Shown one piece after another: positions 1-7,663 of a stretch of 64,000 nucleotides of DNA; the stretch's first letter is position 1; the number at the start of each line of letters is the position of its first letter. The notes beneath the pieces are model-generated. The model searched no databases, was not told the DNA's origin, and saw nothing but the letters and a program-made list of their open reading frames with translations. The translations under genes and the position numbers were made by a program. Source of the DNA: Streptomonospora mangrovi (GTDB lineage: Bacteria; Actinomycetota; Actinomycetes; Streptosporangiales; Streptosporangiaceae); the NCBI RefSeq assembly GCF_027604915.1, contig NZ_JAJAQC010000004.1:124001-188000 (forward strand). Reading direction: 5' to 3'.

Positions 1-561
1 GAGGAGGGCGCGCTGCGCAGCGAGGAGGCGATGCGCGCGGCCGGGGTGCCCTGGACGGTGGTGCGCGCCGCGTTCTTCGCGCAGAACTTCAGTGAGGACT
101 TCATGGTGGAGCAGGTGCGCGCGGGCGAACTCGCGATGCCCGCCGCCGACGTGCCCGAGCCCTTCGTCGACGCCCAGGACGTGGCCGACGTCGCCGCCGC
201 GGCCCTGCTGGAGGAGGGCCACACCGGCCGCGTCTATGAGGTGACCGGGCCGCGCCTGCTCACCTTCACCCAGGCGCTGGCCGAGATCAGTGCCGTCACC
301 GGCCGCCCGGTGGCCTACCGGGCGCTGGATCCGCAGGAGTACGTCGCGGCCATGGTCGCCGGGGGTGCGCCCGAGGAGCTGGCCCGCCCGCTGACCGGGG
401 TGTTCACCGAGATCCTGGACGGGCGCAACGCCCACCTGGGCGGCGGGGTGCGCGAGGCGCTGGGGCGCGAGCCGCGCGACTTCGCCGACTACGCCGCCCG
501 CGCCGCCGCGGCGGGGGCCTGGGCGTCGGCGGGCGAGCCGGCGGAGGCCGGCCGTGGCTGA
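1..561 (+). CDS. NmrA-like NAD(P)-binding protein, C-terminal part (5' truncated by window)
   Basis: The reading frame is open from base 1 and 186 residues are visible, so the true start lies upstream. The pattern WTVVRAAFFAQNF followed by PFVDAQDVADVAAAALLEEG and then YEVTGPRLLTF is typical of the second half of NmrA/SDR-a5 proteins. These bind NAD(P) through an N-terminal Rossmann fold, which is cut off here, and act as redox sensors or reductases. The stop overlaps the GTG start of the following DUF1772 gene by 8 nt, so the two are probably co-transcribed and translationally coupled. The family call is firm. The substrate cannot be told. Confidence 0.8.
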   Translation, partial: EEGALRSEEAMRAAGVPWTVVRAAFFAQNFSEDFMVEQVRAGELAMPAADVPEPFVDAQDVADVAAAALLEEGHTGRVYEVTGPRLLTFTQALAEISAVTGRPVAYRALDPQEYVAAMVAGGAPEELARPLTGVFTEILDGRNAHLGGGVREALGREPRDFADYAARAAAAGAWASAGEPAEAGRG

Positions 562-1045
562 GGTGGCGCGCACCGGTGTGCTGGTGGCGGCGATGGTGGC
601 CACGGGCTGGTTCGCCGGGCTGTTCTTCGCCTTCCAGATCGCGGTGATGCCGGGGCTGGCCCGCTGCGGCGACCGGGTGTTCGTGTCGGCGATGCGGGCG
701 ATGAACACCGCGATCCTCAACCCGCTGTTCGCGGTGGCGTTCGTCGGCTCGCCACTGGCGCTGGCGGCGGCGGGCCTGCTGCACCTGGCCCCGGCCCAGC
801 GCCCGGCGCTGGTGTGGATCGCGGCGGCGTTCGTGCTGGTGGTGGGCGTGGTCGTGGTGACGATGACCCGCAACGTCCCCCTCAACGACGCCCTGGAGCG
901 CGAGGGCGCCGCCGCCGAGGACGACGAGGCCGCCGCCGCTGCGGTACGCCGCCGCTTCGCCGGCCCCTGGACGCGCTGGAACGCCCTGCGCACCGCCGCC
1001 TCGGCCCTGGCGCTGGCCTGCCTGGCGGCGGCGCTGGCCGCCTAG
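554..1045 (+). CDS. DUF1772 (anthrone-oxygenase-like) membrane protein
   Basis: A 163-residue protein with four hydrophobic stretches (about residues 7-30, 50-75, 84-105 and 145-163). It carries the family signature: a PLN tripeptide after helix 3 (TRNVPLNDAL) and a W-x-x-WN-x-x-R motif near the end (RWNALRTAAS). DUF1772 proteins are small membrane proteins. Some fungal members oxidise anthrones in polyketide pathways, but most bacterial members have no known role. The GTG start lies inside the end of the NmrA-like gene, so translation is probably coupled. Pairing of NmrA-like and DUF1772 genes is consistent with a small redox unit, which is inference. Confidence 0.78.
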   Translation: MAEVARTGVLVAAMVATGWFAGLFFAFQIAVMPGLARCGDRVFVSAMRAMNTAILNPLFAVAFVGSPLALAAAGLLHLAPAQRPALVWIAAAFVLVVGVVVVTMTRNVPLNDALEREGAAAEDDEAAAAAVRRRFAGPWTRWNALRTAASALALACLAAALAA

Positions 1046-1062
1046 GCGCGCCCGCCGGGCGC

Positions 1063-1935
1063 TCAGGCGTGGGGGTTGGCGGTGCGGTTGTAGTGGTCGG
1101 CGATCTCGTCGCTGGTGGTGATCCAGGCCTCGGGCTGGGCGGTGAGGTAGGCCAGCGCCTGGTCCAGGTACTTGGCGCGGAACGCCTGGCCGGTGACGAA
1201 GGGGTGCAGCGCCAGCGCCATCACCCGCCCGCCGGTGCGGGCCTCGGCGCGCAACTGGTCGAACTGGTCCTTGACGACCTGGACGAACTCCGGCCCGGTC
1301 AGCCCCCGGGGGAAGAGCATCAGGTCGTTGAGCTCAACGCTGTAGGGGACGCTGATCAGCCCGGGCACCTTTAGCGGGTAGGGCTGGTCGTCGTTGGTCC
1401 AGTCCAGCACGTAGTCCAGGCCCAGTTCGGCGAGCAGGCCGGGGGTGTGGAAGGTCTCGGTGAGGCCGGGGCCCATCCAGCCGCGGGGGCGGCGCCCGGT
1501 GGCGCCGGCGATGGTGTCGACCACCTCGGCGAGGAAAACGCGCTCCTCCTCGGGCTCCATGCCCGCCTGCGGGATCGAGTTGGTGCGCCCGTGCGCCAAC
1601 CAGGCCCAGCCGCGTTCCACCCCGGCCCTGACGATCTGGGGGTTGTGGTGGACCACGTCGGAGTTGAGCAGTGCGCTGGCCCGCACACCGTTGCGGTCCA
1701 GGATCTCCATGATGCGCCAGACCCCCACCCGGGCGCCGTAGTCGCGCCAGCCGTAGTTGAGGGCGTCGGGCACCAGGTCAGCGGTTCCGGCCCAGATGCT
1801 GGTGGAGGGGCGGTCGATGAGGAAGTGCTCGATGTTGAGGCCGACGTAGACGGCCACCCTGGCGCCGCCCGGCCAGCTCAGCGGCGGGCGCTCGGTGATG
1901 GGGCTGTAGTCGAAGAGGACGTTGTCGTGTGCCAT
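1063..1935 (-). CDS. Polysaccharide deacetylase family protein (PuuE/allantoinase-like)
   Basis: 290 residues from the ATG at 1935. An upstream in-frame TTG at 1971 would add 12 residues and is less likely. The chain follows the NodB-fold pattern of the PuuE-like branch: YVGLNIEHF near the N-terminus, GVWRIMEILDRNGVRASALL, then LAHGRTNS, and a late ALHPFVTGQ histidine motif. This branch hydrolyses N-acyl or cyclic amide bonds, for example in allantoin-like compounds, with a metal held by Asp/His residues. No signal peptide is seen, so it should be cytosolic. It is divergent from a LysR gene with a perfect inverted repeat between them, so it is the likely LysR target. Confidence 0.8.
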   Translation of the reverse strand: MAHDNVLFDYSPITERPPLSWPGGARVAVYVGLNIEHFLIDRPSTSIWAGTADLVPDALNYGWRDYGARVGVWRIMEILDRNGVRASALLNSDVVHHNPQIVRAGVERGWAWLAHGRTNSIPQAGMEPEEERVFLAEVVDTIAGATGRRPRGWMGPGLTETFHTPGLLAELGLDYVLDWTNDDQPYPLKVPGLISVPYSVELNDLMLFPRGLTGPEFVQVVKDQFDQLRAEARTGGRVMALALHPFVTGQAFRAKYLDQALAYLTAQPEAWITTSDEIADHYNRTANPHA

Positions 1936-1986
1936 GGCTTCATGCTGGTCGGGGGACGCGGGGGGGAACAAGATCGACCTGCTCTA

Positions 1987-2013
1987 TGATCGGTGCGCCC
2001 CGTTCACCGATCA
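1987..2013. promoter_or_regulatory. Inverted repeat between deacetylase and LysR gene (probable LysR site)
   Basis: Perfect 9-bp arms TGATCGGTG and CACCGATCA separated by 9 bp. The arms contain the T...A ends expected of a LysR box. It lies 16 bp before the chosen LysR start and about 50 bp before the deacetylase start, a position suited to controlling both genes. Confidence 0.6.
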
Positions 2014-2028
2014 CGCCGGGAGTGTAAT

Positions 2029-2994
2029 GTGGAGCGGCACGAGATCGAGGCGTTCCTGGTCTTGGCCGAGGAACTGCACTTTCGGCGCACCGCCGAGCGG
2101 CTCGGCCTGGCCCAGGGCCGGGTGAGCCAGACCATCAAGAAGCTGGAGCGGCGGCTGGGCGTGCAGCTGTTCGAGCGCACCAGCCGCCGGGTGGCGCTGA
2201 CCCCGGCCGGCGCGCGGCTGCGCGACGACCTGGCCCCGGCCTACCTGCGCGTCCGCCAGGCGGTGGCGCGGGCGGTGGCCGCCGGCAAAGGCTTCACCGG
2301 TGAGCTGCACGCGGGCTTCTCTTCCCAGTGGGCCGGCGACCTGCTGTACCAGGCCGCCGAGGTCTTCACCAAAGCCCACCCCGAGTGCGCGGTGCGCGTC
2401 CACGAGGTGCCGCTGACCGACCCCTTCGCCGCGCTACGGGCCGGGCAGGTGGACCTGCAGCTCACCGAGTTCCCCGTGGCCGAGCCCGACCTGGAGGCCG
2501 GCCCGGTGGTGTTCTCCGAGCCGCGCGCCCTGCTGGTGCCCCACCGCCACCCCTTCGCCCGGCGGGCGTCGGTGTCCTTGGAGGACCTGGCCCGCACCCC
2601 GCTGGTGACCCTGTCGGGCGACATCCCCGACTACTGGCGCGAGCACCACTACCCCTCGCGCACGCCCCAGGGGCGCACCGTGGTCCACGGCACCGCCGCC
2701 GACTCCTGGGCCGAGGTGCTGGCCCTGGTGGCCACCGGGCGCGGCGTCTCCCCGGCGGCGCTGCGCGCCGCCCAGTACCACTCGCGCCCGTGCCTGGCGT
2801 TCGTACCGCTGCGCGACGCGCCGCCGGTGGAGTACGGGCTGGTGTGGCCCCGCCGGTGCCGCACCGCGCGGGTGCGCGCCTTCTGCGCCACCGTGCTGGA
2901 GCGGCGCGCGGCTCAGGACGACACCCCCGCCCCCGCGTCCCCGACCGGCGAGGGCGTGCCCGCCGGCGCCCGCCCGCTCACTCTGAGCCGGTGA
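2029..2994 (+). CDS. LysR-family transcriptional regulator
   Basis: 321 residues from GTG 2029, which is preceded by GGGAG at 6 nt. The longer frame from 1993 would run through the operator and is rejected. The N-terminal winged helix is clear (LVLAEELHFRRTAERLG, then VSQTIKKLERRLGVQLF), followed by a two-lobed effector domain. It probably senses a small ligand and controls the divergent deacetylase gene and itself through the 1987-2013 repeat. The 3' end overlaps the convergent CocE-type gene by 17 nt. The last 25 residues are Ala/Pro rich and lie outside the fold. Confidence 0.9.
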   Translation: MERHEIEAFLVLAEELHFRRTAERLGLAQGRVSQTIKKLERRLGVQLFERTSRRVALTPAGARLRDDLAPAYLRVRQAVARAVAAGKGFTGELHAGFSSQWAGDLLYQAAEVFTKAHPECAVRVHEVPLTDPFAALRAGQVDLQLTEFPVAEPDLEAGPVVFSEPRALLVPHRHPFARRASVSLEDLARTPLVTLSGDIPDYWREHHYPSRTPQGRTVVHGTAADSWAEVLALVATGRGVSPAALRAAQYHSRPCLAFVPLRDAPPVEYGLVWPRRCRTARVRAFCATVLERRAAQDDTPAPASPTGEGVPAGARPLTLSR

Positions 2995-4591
2995 GGGGCA
3001 GCCGCAGCGCCGAGGGGCGGACGGGGTCGTGCAGGACCTCTACCTCAACGGGGCGCATCTGGGTGCCCAAGCGCCGGCCGGTGCCCAGGTTGCGGTCGTA
3101 GCGGGGGAAGGCGCCCCCGGCCAGCAGCAGCGCCAGGCGGTGCCCGGCGGCGAAGCGGTGGGCCAGGGGCCACATGTCCACCTCGGCCACCCGCACGCGG
3201 CCGGGCTCGGCGGGGGGCAGGCGCACGATGCCGTCGCTGACGTGGGTCATGGCCCCCTGGGGGTCCACGTCGCACAGCCGCGCGTAGACGTCGGCGCTGG
3301 GGCCGTCGGCGCGCACCGCCACGGCGGCGCTGAGGCGGCCCCGGGCGGTGAGGCCGCGCTCCAGGCGGGGACCGGTGAAGGTCAGCACGTCGGGGCGCTG
3401 GGCCAGGGGGCGGCTGTCGGGGGCGCCGCCGCCGTAGAGGACGGGCCCGCCCAGCGCGGGGGTGGGGTCGGCGGGGTCGTAGCAAAAGCGCGAGGGCGGG
3501 GCGGGTGCGGCGGGCGGGCGGGTGTCCAGCCGCCCGCCGGGGTGCAGGTGCCAGGCGCGGTGGGCGGCGCCGGCGCCGGGCCAGTCGGGCAGGTCGGTCC
3601 AGCCCCCGGCGCCGGTGACGAACACCCGCACCGCAGGCGGGGCCGGGGCCTCGGCGCCGCGCAGGGCGTGGTCGAGCACGGCGAAGGCCGCCTCGCGGTA
3701 CTCAGGCGTGAACAGCCCCCACCCGTGGGGCCAGGGCCCCACCAGCAGCCGCACGTCGCGTCCCGCCGCGCGCAGCGCCGCGTACCCCTCCAGCACCCCC
3801 GGCAGGAACACGTCGTGCCAGCCGCCGGCCAGGTGGACCAGGGGCGGCAGGTGGGCGGCGTTGGCGCGATGGTCGCAGGCCGCCCAGGCGGGGCCGGGCC
3901 CGCTGTTGGCCACCCACTCCTGGAAGAAGGCGATGGGCCGCCCGGCGGCGGCGCGGTCGGCTTGGTCCAGGGGCAGGTGCGCGGCGGCGCGGGGCGCGCG
4001 GCGGGCGGCGGCGCGGGTGGCGTGCAGGCCGCGCCAGGTGCCCGGGTCGGTGCGCCCGCCGGTGACGCGGCGGGTCTGGTCGGCCCACCGCAGCCAGTCG
4101 CCCAAGGCGAAGGCGCCGCCCCGGTAGAGGGCGCCGGCGTAGAACTCGGGCGGGGCGTCCTGGATGAGGGCGGCCCGCCACTCGGGCACGGGGCGCCGCG
4201 CCATCTCCCACTGGGCGTAGCCCAGGAAGCTGGCGCCCCAGGTGGCGAAGGCGCCGGGGAACCAGGGCTGGGCGCGCAGCCACTCCAGCAGGGCGTCGGT
4301 GTCGCCGGGGTGCAGCCGCCAGCCGGTGAAGCGGCCGCTGGAGCCGCCGGTGCCGCGCAGGCTGACGGCCAGCGCCTGGTAGCCGCGCTCGGCCAGCAGC
4401 CGCATCAGCCAGGTCAGGGGGCGCCGGCCGTAGGGGGTGCGCAGCAGGACGAGGGGGGCGGAGGGGGCGTCGGCGGGGTGGGCGCGATCGGCGCGCAGCC
4501 GGCCGCCCTCGGGCAGGGGGACGGCCAGGCCGCGGTGCAGGCGCACGCCGCCGCGCGCGGTGGGGCGGCCGAAGGCGCTGCGCAGGGACAA
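2978..4591 (-). CDS. CocE/NonD-family (X-Pro dipeptidyl-peptidase-like) hydrolase
   Basis: 537 residues. The start codon is TTG, supported by AGGAG five bases upstream. The fold is the S15/CocE type: an oxyanion loop near LLRTPYGRRP (about 49-58), the nucleophile in WGASFLGY (Ser121), an aspartate/histidine region at AGGWHD and VGPWPHG, and a C-terminal jelly-roll domain (from about residue 340) as in cocaine esterase and X-prolyl peptidase. It should hydrolyse esters or amides of an unknown substrate. No secretion signal is apparent. It ends convergent with, and overlapping, the LysR gene. 28 nt of non-coding sequence plus a TTG start separate it from the ArsR gene upstream. Confidence 0.88.
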   Translation of the reverse strand: MSLRSAFGRPTARGGVRLHRGLAVPLPEGGRLRADRAHPADAPSAPLVLLRTPYGRRPLTWLMRLLAERGYQALAVSLRGTGGSSGRFTGWRLHPGDTDALLEWLRAQPWFPGAFATWGASFLGYAQWEMARRPVPEWRAALIQDAPPEFYAGALYRGGAFALGDWLRWADQTRRVTGGRTDPGTWRGLHATRAAARRAPRAAAHLPLDQADRAAAGRPIAFFQEWVANSGPGPAWAACDHRANAAHLPPLVHLAGGWHDVFLPGVLEGYAALRAAGRDVRLLVGPWPHGWGLFTPEYREAAFAVLDHALRGAEAPAPPAVRVFVTGAGGWTDLPDWPGAGAAHRAWHLHPGGRLDTRPPAAPAPPSRFCYDPADPTPALGGPVLYGGGAPDSRPLAQRPDVLTFTGPRLERGLTARGRLSAAVAVRADGPSADVYARLCDVDPQGAMTHVSDGIVRLPPAEPGRVRVAEVDMWPLAHRFAAGHRLALLLAGGAFPRYDRNLGTGRRLGTQMRPVEVEVLHDPVRPSALRLPLTGSE

Positions 4592-4642
4592 CCGGGCTCC
4601 TGACGGAAGGGGGGCGGGCGCCGGGGCGCGGGCGCGGGGGTG

Positions 4643-4960
4643 TCAGCCGCGGGCGGTGCGGGCGGGCTCGGCCAGGACGGTGTCGAGCAGGCCGGGGAAG
4701 CGGGACTCCAGGTCGTCGCGGCGCAGGGTGATGTAGAGGCGGCGGCCGTCGCGGCGCTGGCGGATGACGCCGCTCTCGCGCAGGGTGCGCCAGTGGTGGG
4801 TCATGGAGGACTTGGGGACCTCGGGCACCACCTCGCCGCAGAACCGCTCCTGTCCGGAGGCCAGGGCGCGGGCGATGCGGATGCGCACGGGGTGGCCCAG
4901 GGCGGCGAGCACGTCGACCAGCTCGATGTCGGCGGTGTCGGGGTGGTGGAGCGCGGCCAT
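4643..4960 (-). CDS. ArsR-type winged-helix transcriptional regulator
   Basis: 105 residues. A short ArsR/HTH_20 domain covers nearly the whole protein: DVLAALGHPVRIRIARAL, then VPKSSMTHHWRTLRESGVIRQRR as recognition helix and wing. No metal-binding Cys cluster of the ArsR/SmtB type is present (one Cys only), so metal sensing is unlikely. The frame is open further upstream, but the domain begins at this ATG. A TACAGT hexamer six bases before the ATG suggests a leaderless mRNA. It is divergent from the hydrolase at 5132, with several GTAC half-sites between them, so it probably represses that gene and itself. Confidence 0.85.
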   Translation of the reverse strand: MAALHHPDTADIELVDVLAALGHPVRIRIARALASGQERFCGEVVPEVPKSSMTHHWRTLRESGVIRQRRDGRRLYITLRRDDLESRFPGLLDTVLAEPARTARG

Positions 4961-4966
4961 GGTGCC

Positions 4967-4972
4967 ACTGTA
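4967..4972 (-). promoter_or_regulatory. -10-like hexamer of the ArsR gene, leaderless spacing
   Basis: On the minus strand TACAGT is followed by exactly 6 nt and then the ATG at 4960, with no Shine-Dalgarno sequence. This spacing would place the transcription start on the ATG. Confidence 0.45.
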
Positions 4973-5020
4973 CGCCGCTGCCGTGGCGGCGGCCGGGGGC
5001 GGCGGTTGACACCCCCGCCC

Positions 5021-5083
5021 AACTGTACGAGGATCACGTACCAACCAAATATACGAATTTCCCGTACTTTCGTACATTCGGTT
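5021..5083. promoter_or_regulatory. AT-rich operator region with repeated GTAC half-sites
   Basis: Between the ArsR gene and the hydrolase gene lies an unusually AT-rich patch containing TGTACGA (5024), CGTACC (5037), ATACGAA (5051), CGTAC (5063) and CGTAC (5071). The repeats of (T/C)GTAC fit binding of a small winged-helix dimer. They are placed to cover the promoters of both divergent genes. Inference from layout only. Confidence 0.45.
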
Positions 5084-5131
5084 TTCCCCGGTCCGCGCCC
5101 CGGACCGCCCGACCCGACCCCTGAGGACCCC

Positions 5132-6088
5132 ATGGCCGCCGCCGCACCCGCCCCCCACCCCGACCCGCTGGCCGACCCCCTCTCCGACGCCGCCCTGGCC
5201 ACCTCGCTGGAGGGCGGCTTCACCAGCCGCCACGCCGACGCCGGACCCGTGCGCCTGCACTACGTCGAGGGCGGCGCCGGCACCCCCGTGCTGCTGCTGG
5301 GCGGCTGGCCCCAGACCTGGTGGCAGTGGCGCCGCCTCATGCCCGGCCTGGCCCGCCGCCACCGCGTCCTGGCCGTGGACCTGCGCGGCATGGGCGCCTC
5401 GGCCAAGCCCGCCGCCGGCTACGACAAGAAGACGATGGCCGGCGACATCCGCGCCCTGTGCGAAGCCCTGGACCTGGGCCCGGTGCACGTGGTGGGCCAC
5501 GACATCGGCGCCATGGTCGGCTACGCCCTGGCCGTGGAGCACCCCGCCGCCGTGGCGCGCCTGGCCCTGCTCGACGTGCCCCACCCCCACCCCGGCTGGC
5601 TCACGATGCCGCTGCTGCCCGGCGACCCCGACCAGGCCAACGCCCCCGCCGCCGGGCGCGAGGGCGCGTTCCTGTGGTGGTTCGCCCTCAACCAGGTGCG
5701 CGGCCTGCCCGAGCGGCTGCTGGCGGGGCAGGGCATGCGCGCGGTGGTGGACTGGCTGGCCGACTACCTGGCCGCGGACCCCGCCGCGCTGGACGAGCGG
5801 GCGCGCCGCGTCTACGCCCGCGCCTACGCCGACCCCGAGGCGATCCGCGCGGGCAACGCCTGGTACCAGGCGTTTGGCACCGACATCGCCCACTCCCGCG
5901 CCCACACCCCGGTGCGCGTGCCCCTGCTGGCGCTGGGCGGGGAGCGGGGCAACCACGCCGACCTGGCGCGGTGGGCACCGGGCGCGGGCACCGACGTGCG
6001 CGTGGCCGCCATCGCCGACTGCGGCCACTACCTGCCCGAGGAGCGGCCCCAGGAGGTGCTGGCGGCTCTGGCCGGCTTCCTGGACTGA
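5132..6088 (+). CDS. Alpha/beta hydrolase, epoxide hydrolase / haloalkanoate dehalogenase-like
   Basis: 318 residues from ATG 5132 (GAGGA RBS four bases upstream). The Asp nucleophile sits in GHDIGAMVG (Asp124), as in epoxide hydrolases and fluoroacetate dehalogenases, and the catalytic His in DCGHYLPEE near residue 298. VAVDLRGMGAS and AGYDKKTMAGDI are family-typical. One oddity: the oxyanion motif is GGWPQTWWQW (57-66), where the family normally has HGWP, so the histidine is replaced by glycine. No signal peptide is present. It is probably controlled by the divergent ArsR regulator. The substrate is unknown. Confidence 0.85.
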   Translation: MAAAAPAPHPDPLADPLSDAALATSLEGGFTSRHADAGPVRLHYVEGGAGTPVLLLGGWPQTWWQWRRLMPGLARRHRVLAVDLRGMGASAKPAAGYDKKTMAGDIRALCEALDLGPVHVVGHDIGAMVGYALAVEHPAAVARLALLDVPHPHPGWLTMPLLPGDPDQANAPAAGREGAFLWWFALNQVRGLPERLLAGQGMRAVVDWLADYLAADPAALDERARRVYARAYADPEAIRAGNAWYQAFGTDIAHSRAHTPVRVPLLALGGERGNHADLARWAPGAGTDVRVAAIADCGHYLPEERPQEVLAALAGFLD

Positions 6089-6118
6089 GGTCCCCGACCC
6101 CGCACCGGGGCGGGGCGG

Positions 6119-6700
6119 CTAGCGGTAGGAGTCCACCAGGCGGGCCAGGTGGCGCCCGGCGATGCGCAGCGGCTCCTCGCTGCGCGCGACCTGGGCCGCC
6201 ATCTCGGCCCCCTCCAGGGTGTTGACCACGGTGTGGGCCAGGTCGGCGGCGTGCTCGGGGGCCAGGCCGCCGGTCGCCAGCCGGTCGGCGACCAGGGCGC
6301 GCCAGTGGGCGAACGCCTCGGCGGCGGCGCGCTGGATGTCGGGCAGTTGCCCGGCGCTCTCCAGGGCGGCGGTGGTCACCGGGCAGCCGTCCAGCCAGTC
6401 CGACTCGCGCAGGCCCCGCGCCAGCTCCTCGGCGCAGGCGGCCACCGCCTCGGCGGGGTCGTCGTGGCGGGCCAGCACCTCGCCCAGCAGGTCGGCGAAC
6501 TCGGCGTCGCCGTGGCGGATGGCCGCCACCGCCAGTTCGCGCTTGCCCCCGGGGAAGAAGTGGTAGACCGACCCGAGCGTGGCCTGGGAGGCCCGGGAGA
6601 TCTCCTTGAGTCCGGTGGCGGTGTAGCCCTGGCGCTGGAGCAGCCGGGAGGTGGCCCGGACGATGCGCTCGCGGGTGCCGGCGGCGTGCGGGGGAGTCAT
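6119..6700 (-). CDS. TetR/AcrR-family regulator (LmrA/YxaF-like)
   Basis: 193 residues. The N-terminal helix-turn-helix (ATGLKEISRASQATLGSVYHF, followed by FPGGKRELAVAAI) and a C-terminal domain with GCPVTTAALE are typical of the LmrA/YxaF branch. Members repress a neighbouring oxidoreductase or efflux gene and release DNA on binding small ligands. It faces the imine-reductase-like gene at 6788 across two identical palindromic sites. TAGGAT lies six bases before the ATG with no RBS, suggesting a leaderless self-regulated message. Confidence 0.9.
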   Translation of the reverse strand: MTPPHAAGTRERIVRATSRLLQRQGYTATGLKEISRASQATLGSVYHFFPGGKRELAVAAIRHGDAEFADLLGEVLARHDDPAEAVAACAEELARGLRESDWLDGCPVTTAALESAGQLPDIQRAAAEAFAHWRALVADRLATGGLAPEHAADLAHTVVNTLEGAEMAAQVARSEEPLRIAGRHLARLVDSYR

Positions 6701-6706
6701 ACCGCC

Positions 6707-6712
6707 ATCCTA
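6707..6712 (-). promoter_or_regulatory. -10-like hexamer of the TetR gene, leaderless spacing
   Basis: Minus-strand TAGGAT followed by 6 nt and the ATG at 6700. The upstream palindrome (6718-6734) would cover the corresponding -35 region, giving autorepression. Confidence 0.45.
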
Positions 6713-6717
6713 CTGAA

Positions 6718-6734
6718 TAGAACGTTCACTCTAG
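6718..6734. promoter_or_regulatory. TetR operator copy 1
   Basis: TAGAACGTTCACTCTAG, sharing 15 of 17 bases with a second copy 45 bp away. The core AGAACGTTC is palindromic (AACGTT centre), and the outer TAG/CTA ends add a second symmetry. Confidence 0.65.
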
Positions 6735-6762
6735 AGGTGTGCTAGCGTCACCCTTGCCTGAT

Positions 6763-6779
6763 TAGAACGTTCTTTCTAG
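6763..6779. promoter_or_regulatory. TetR operator copy 2
   Basis: TAGAACGTTCTTTCTAG, containing the perfect palindrome AGAACGTTCT. It ends nine bases before the ATG of the imine-reductase-like gene and overlaps its RBS (AGGAG), so binding would block transcription or initiation. The 45-bp offset from copy 1 puts both sites on nearly the same DNA face. Confidence 0.65.
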
Positions 6780-6787
6780 GAGCATCC

Positions 6788-7663
6788 ATGAACGCGCCCG
6801 CACCCGCCGTCACCGTCATCGGCCTGGGACCCATGGGCCACGCCATGGCGGCGGCCTACCTGGAGCACGGCTACGCCGTGACCGTGTGGAACCGCACGCC
6901 CGCCCGCGCCGACGACCTGGTCGCCCGCGGCGCCCACCGCGCCGCCACCCCCGCCCAGGCCCTGGAGGCCAACCCGCTGACCGTGCTCAGCCTCACCGAC
7001 TACGACGCCCTGGACGCCGTGCTGGAGCAGGCCGCCCACGCCGACCTGACCGGGCGCACACTGGCCAACCTCACCTCCGACACCCCCGCGCGCGCCCGCG
7101 CCGCCGCCGCCCGCCTGGCCGAGCGCGGCGCCGCCCACATCACCGGCGGCGTCCAGGTGCCCCCGCCCCTCATCGCCACCCCCGGCGCCACCGCCTACTA
7201 CAGCGGCCCACCCGAGGCCGTGGAGGCCCACCGCGCCGCCCTGGAGGTGCTCACCGAGGTGGACTACCTGGGCGCCGACCCCGGTCTGGCCGCCCTGTAC
7301 TACCAGATCGGCATGGACATGTTCTGGACGGCGCTGGTGGGCTACGTCCACGCCCAGGCGGTGGCCCGCGCCAACGGCATCAGCGCCGCCGACTTCCTGC
7401 CCCACGCCCGCAAGACCCTGGACATGGGCTACTTCCTGGACTTCTACGCCCCCCGCATCGACGCCGCCCACCACGTGGGCGACGTCGACCGCATCACCAT
7501 GGGCGCGGCCAGCATGGCCCACGTCGCCGACACCGCCGCCGAGGCCGGGGTGGACACCGCCCTGCCCCAGGCGGTGCTGGCGGCGTTTAGCCGGGCCGTG
7601 GAGCAGGGCCGCGGCGCCGACAGCCTCACCCGGCTGATCGACGTCCTGGGCGCGGCGGACTAG
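6788..7663 (+). CDS. NAD(P)-dependent imine-reductase-like oxidoreductase
   Basis: 291 residues. The Rossmann motif GLGPMG (12-17), VWNRTP after beta-2, and TSDTP form the 6-phosphogluconate-dehydrogenase-like NAD(P) domain. HITGGVQVPPPLI and the long C-terminal helical domain (ALYYQIGMDMFWT, from about residue 170) match bacterial imine reductases, which reduce cyclic imines with NADPH as domain-swapped dimers. AGGAG precedes the ATG by 6 nt. The divergent TetR and two operators indicate that the gene is induced by a ligand. The stop shares CTAG with the convergent ogt stop. The true substrate is unknown. Confidence 0.85.
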   Translation: MNAPAPAVTVIGLGPMGHAMAAAYLEHGYAVTVWNRTPARADDLVARGAHRAATPAQALEANPLTVLSLTDYDALDAVLEQAAHADLTGRTLANLTSDTPARARAAAARLAERGAAHITGGVQVPPPLIATPGATAYYSGPPEAVEAHRAALEVLTEVDYLGADPGLAALYYQIGMDMFWTALVGYVHAQAVARANGISAADFLPHARKTLDMGYFLDFYAPRIDAAHHVGDVDRITMGAASMAHVADTAAEAGVDTALPQAVLAAFSRAVEQGRGADSLTRLIDVLGAAD

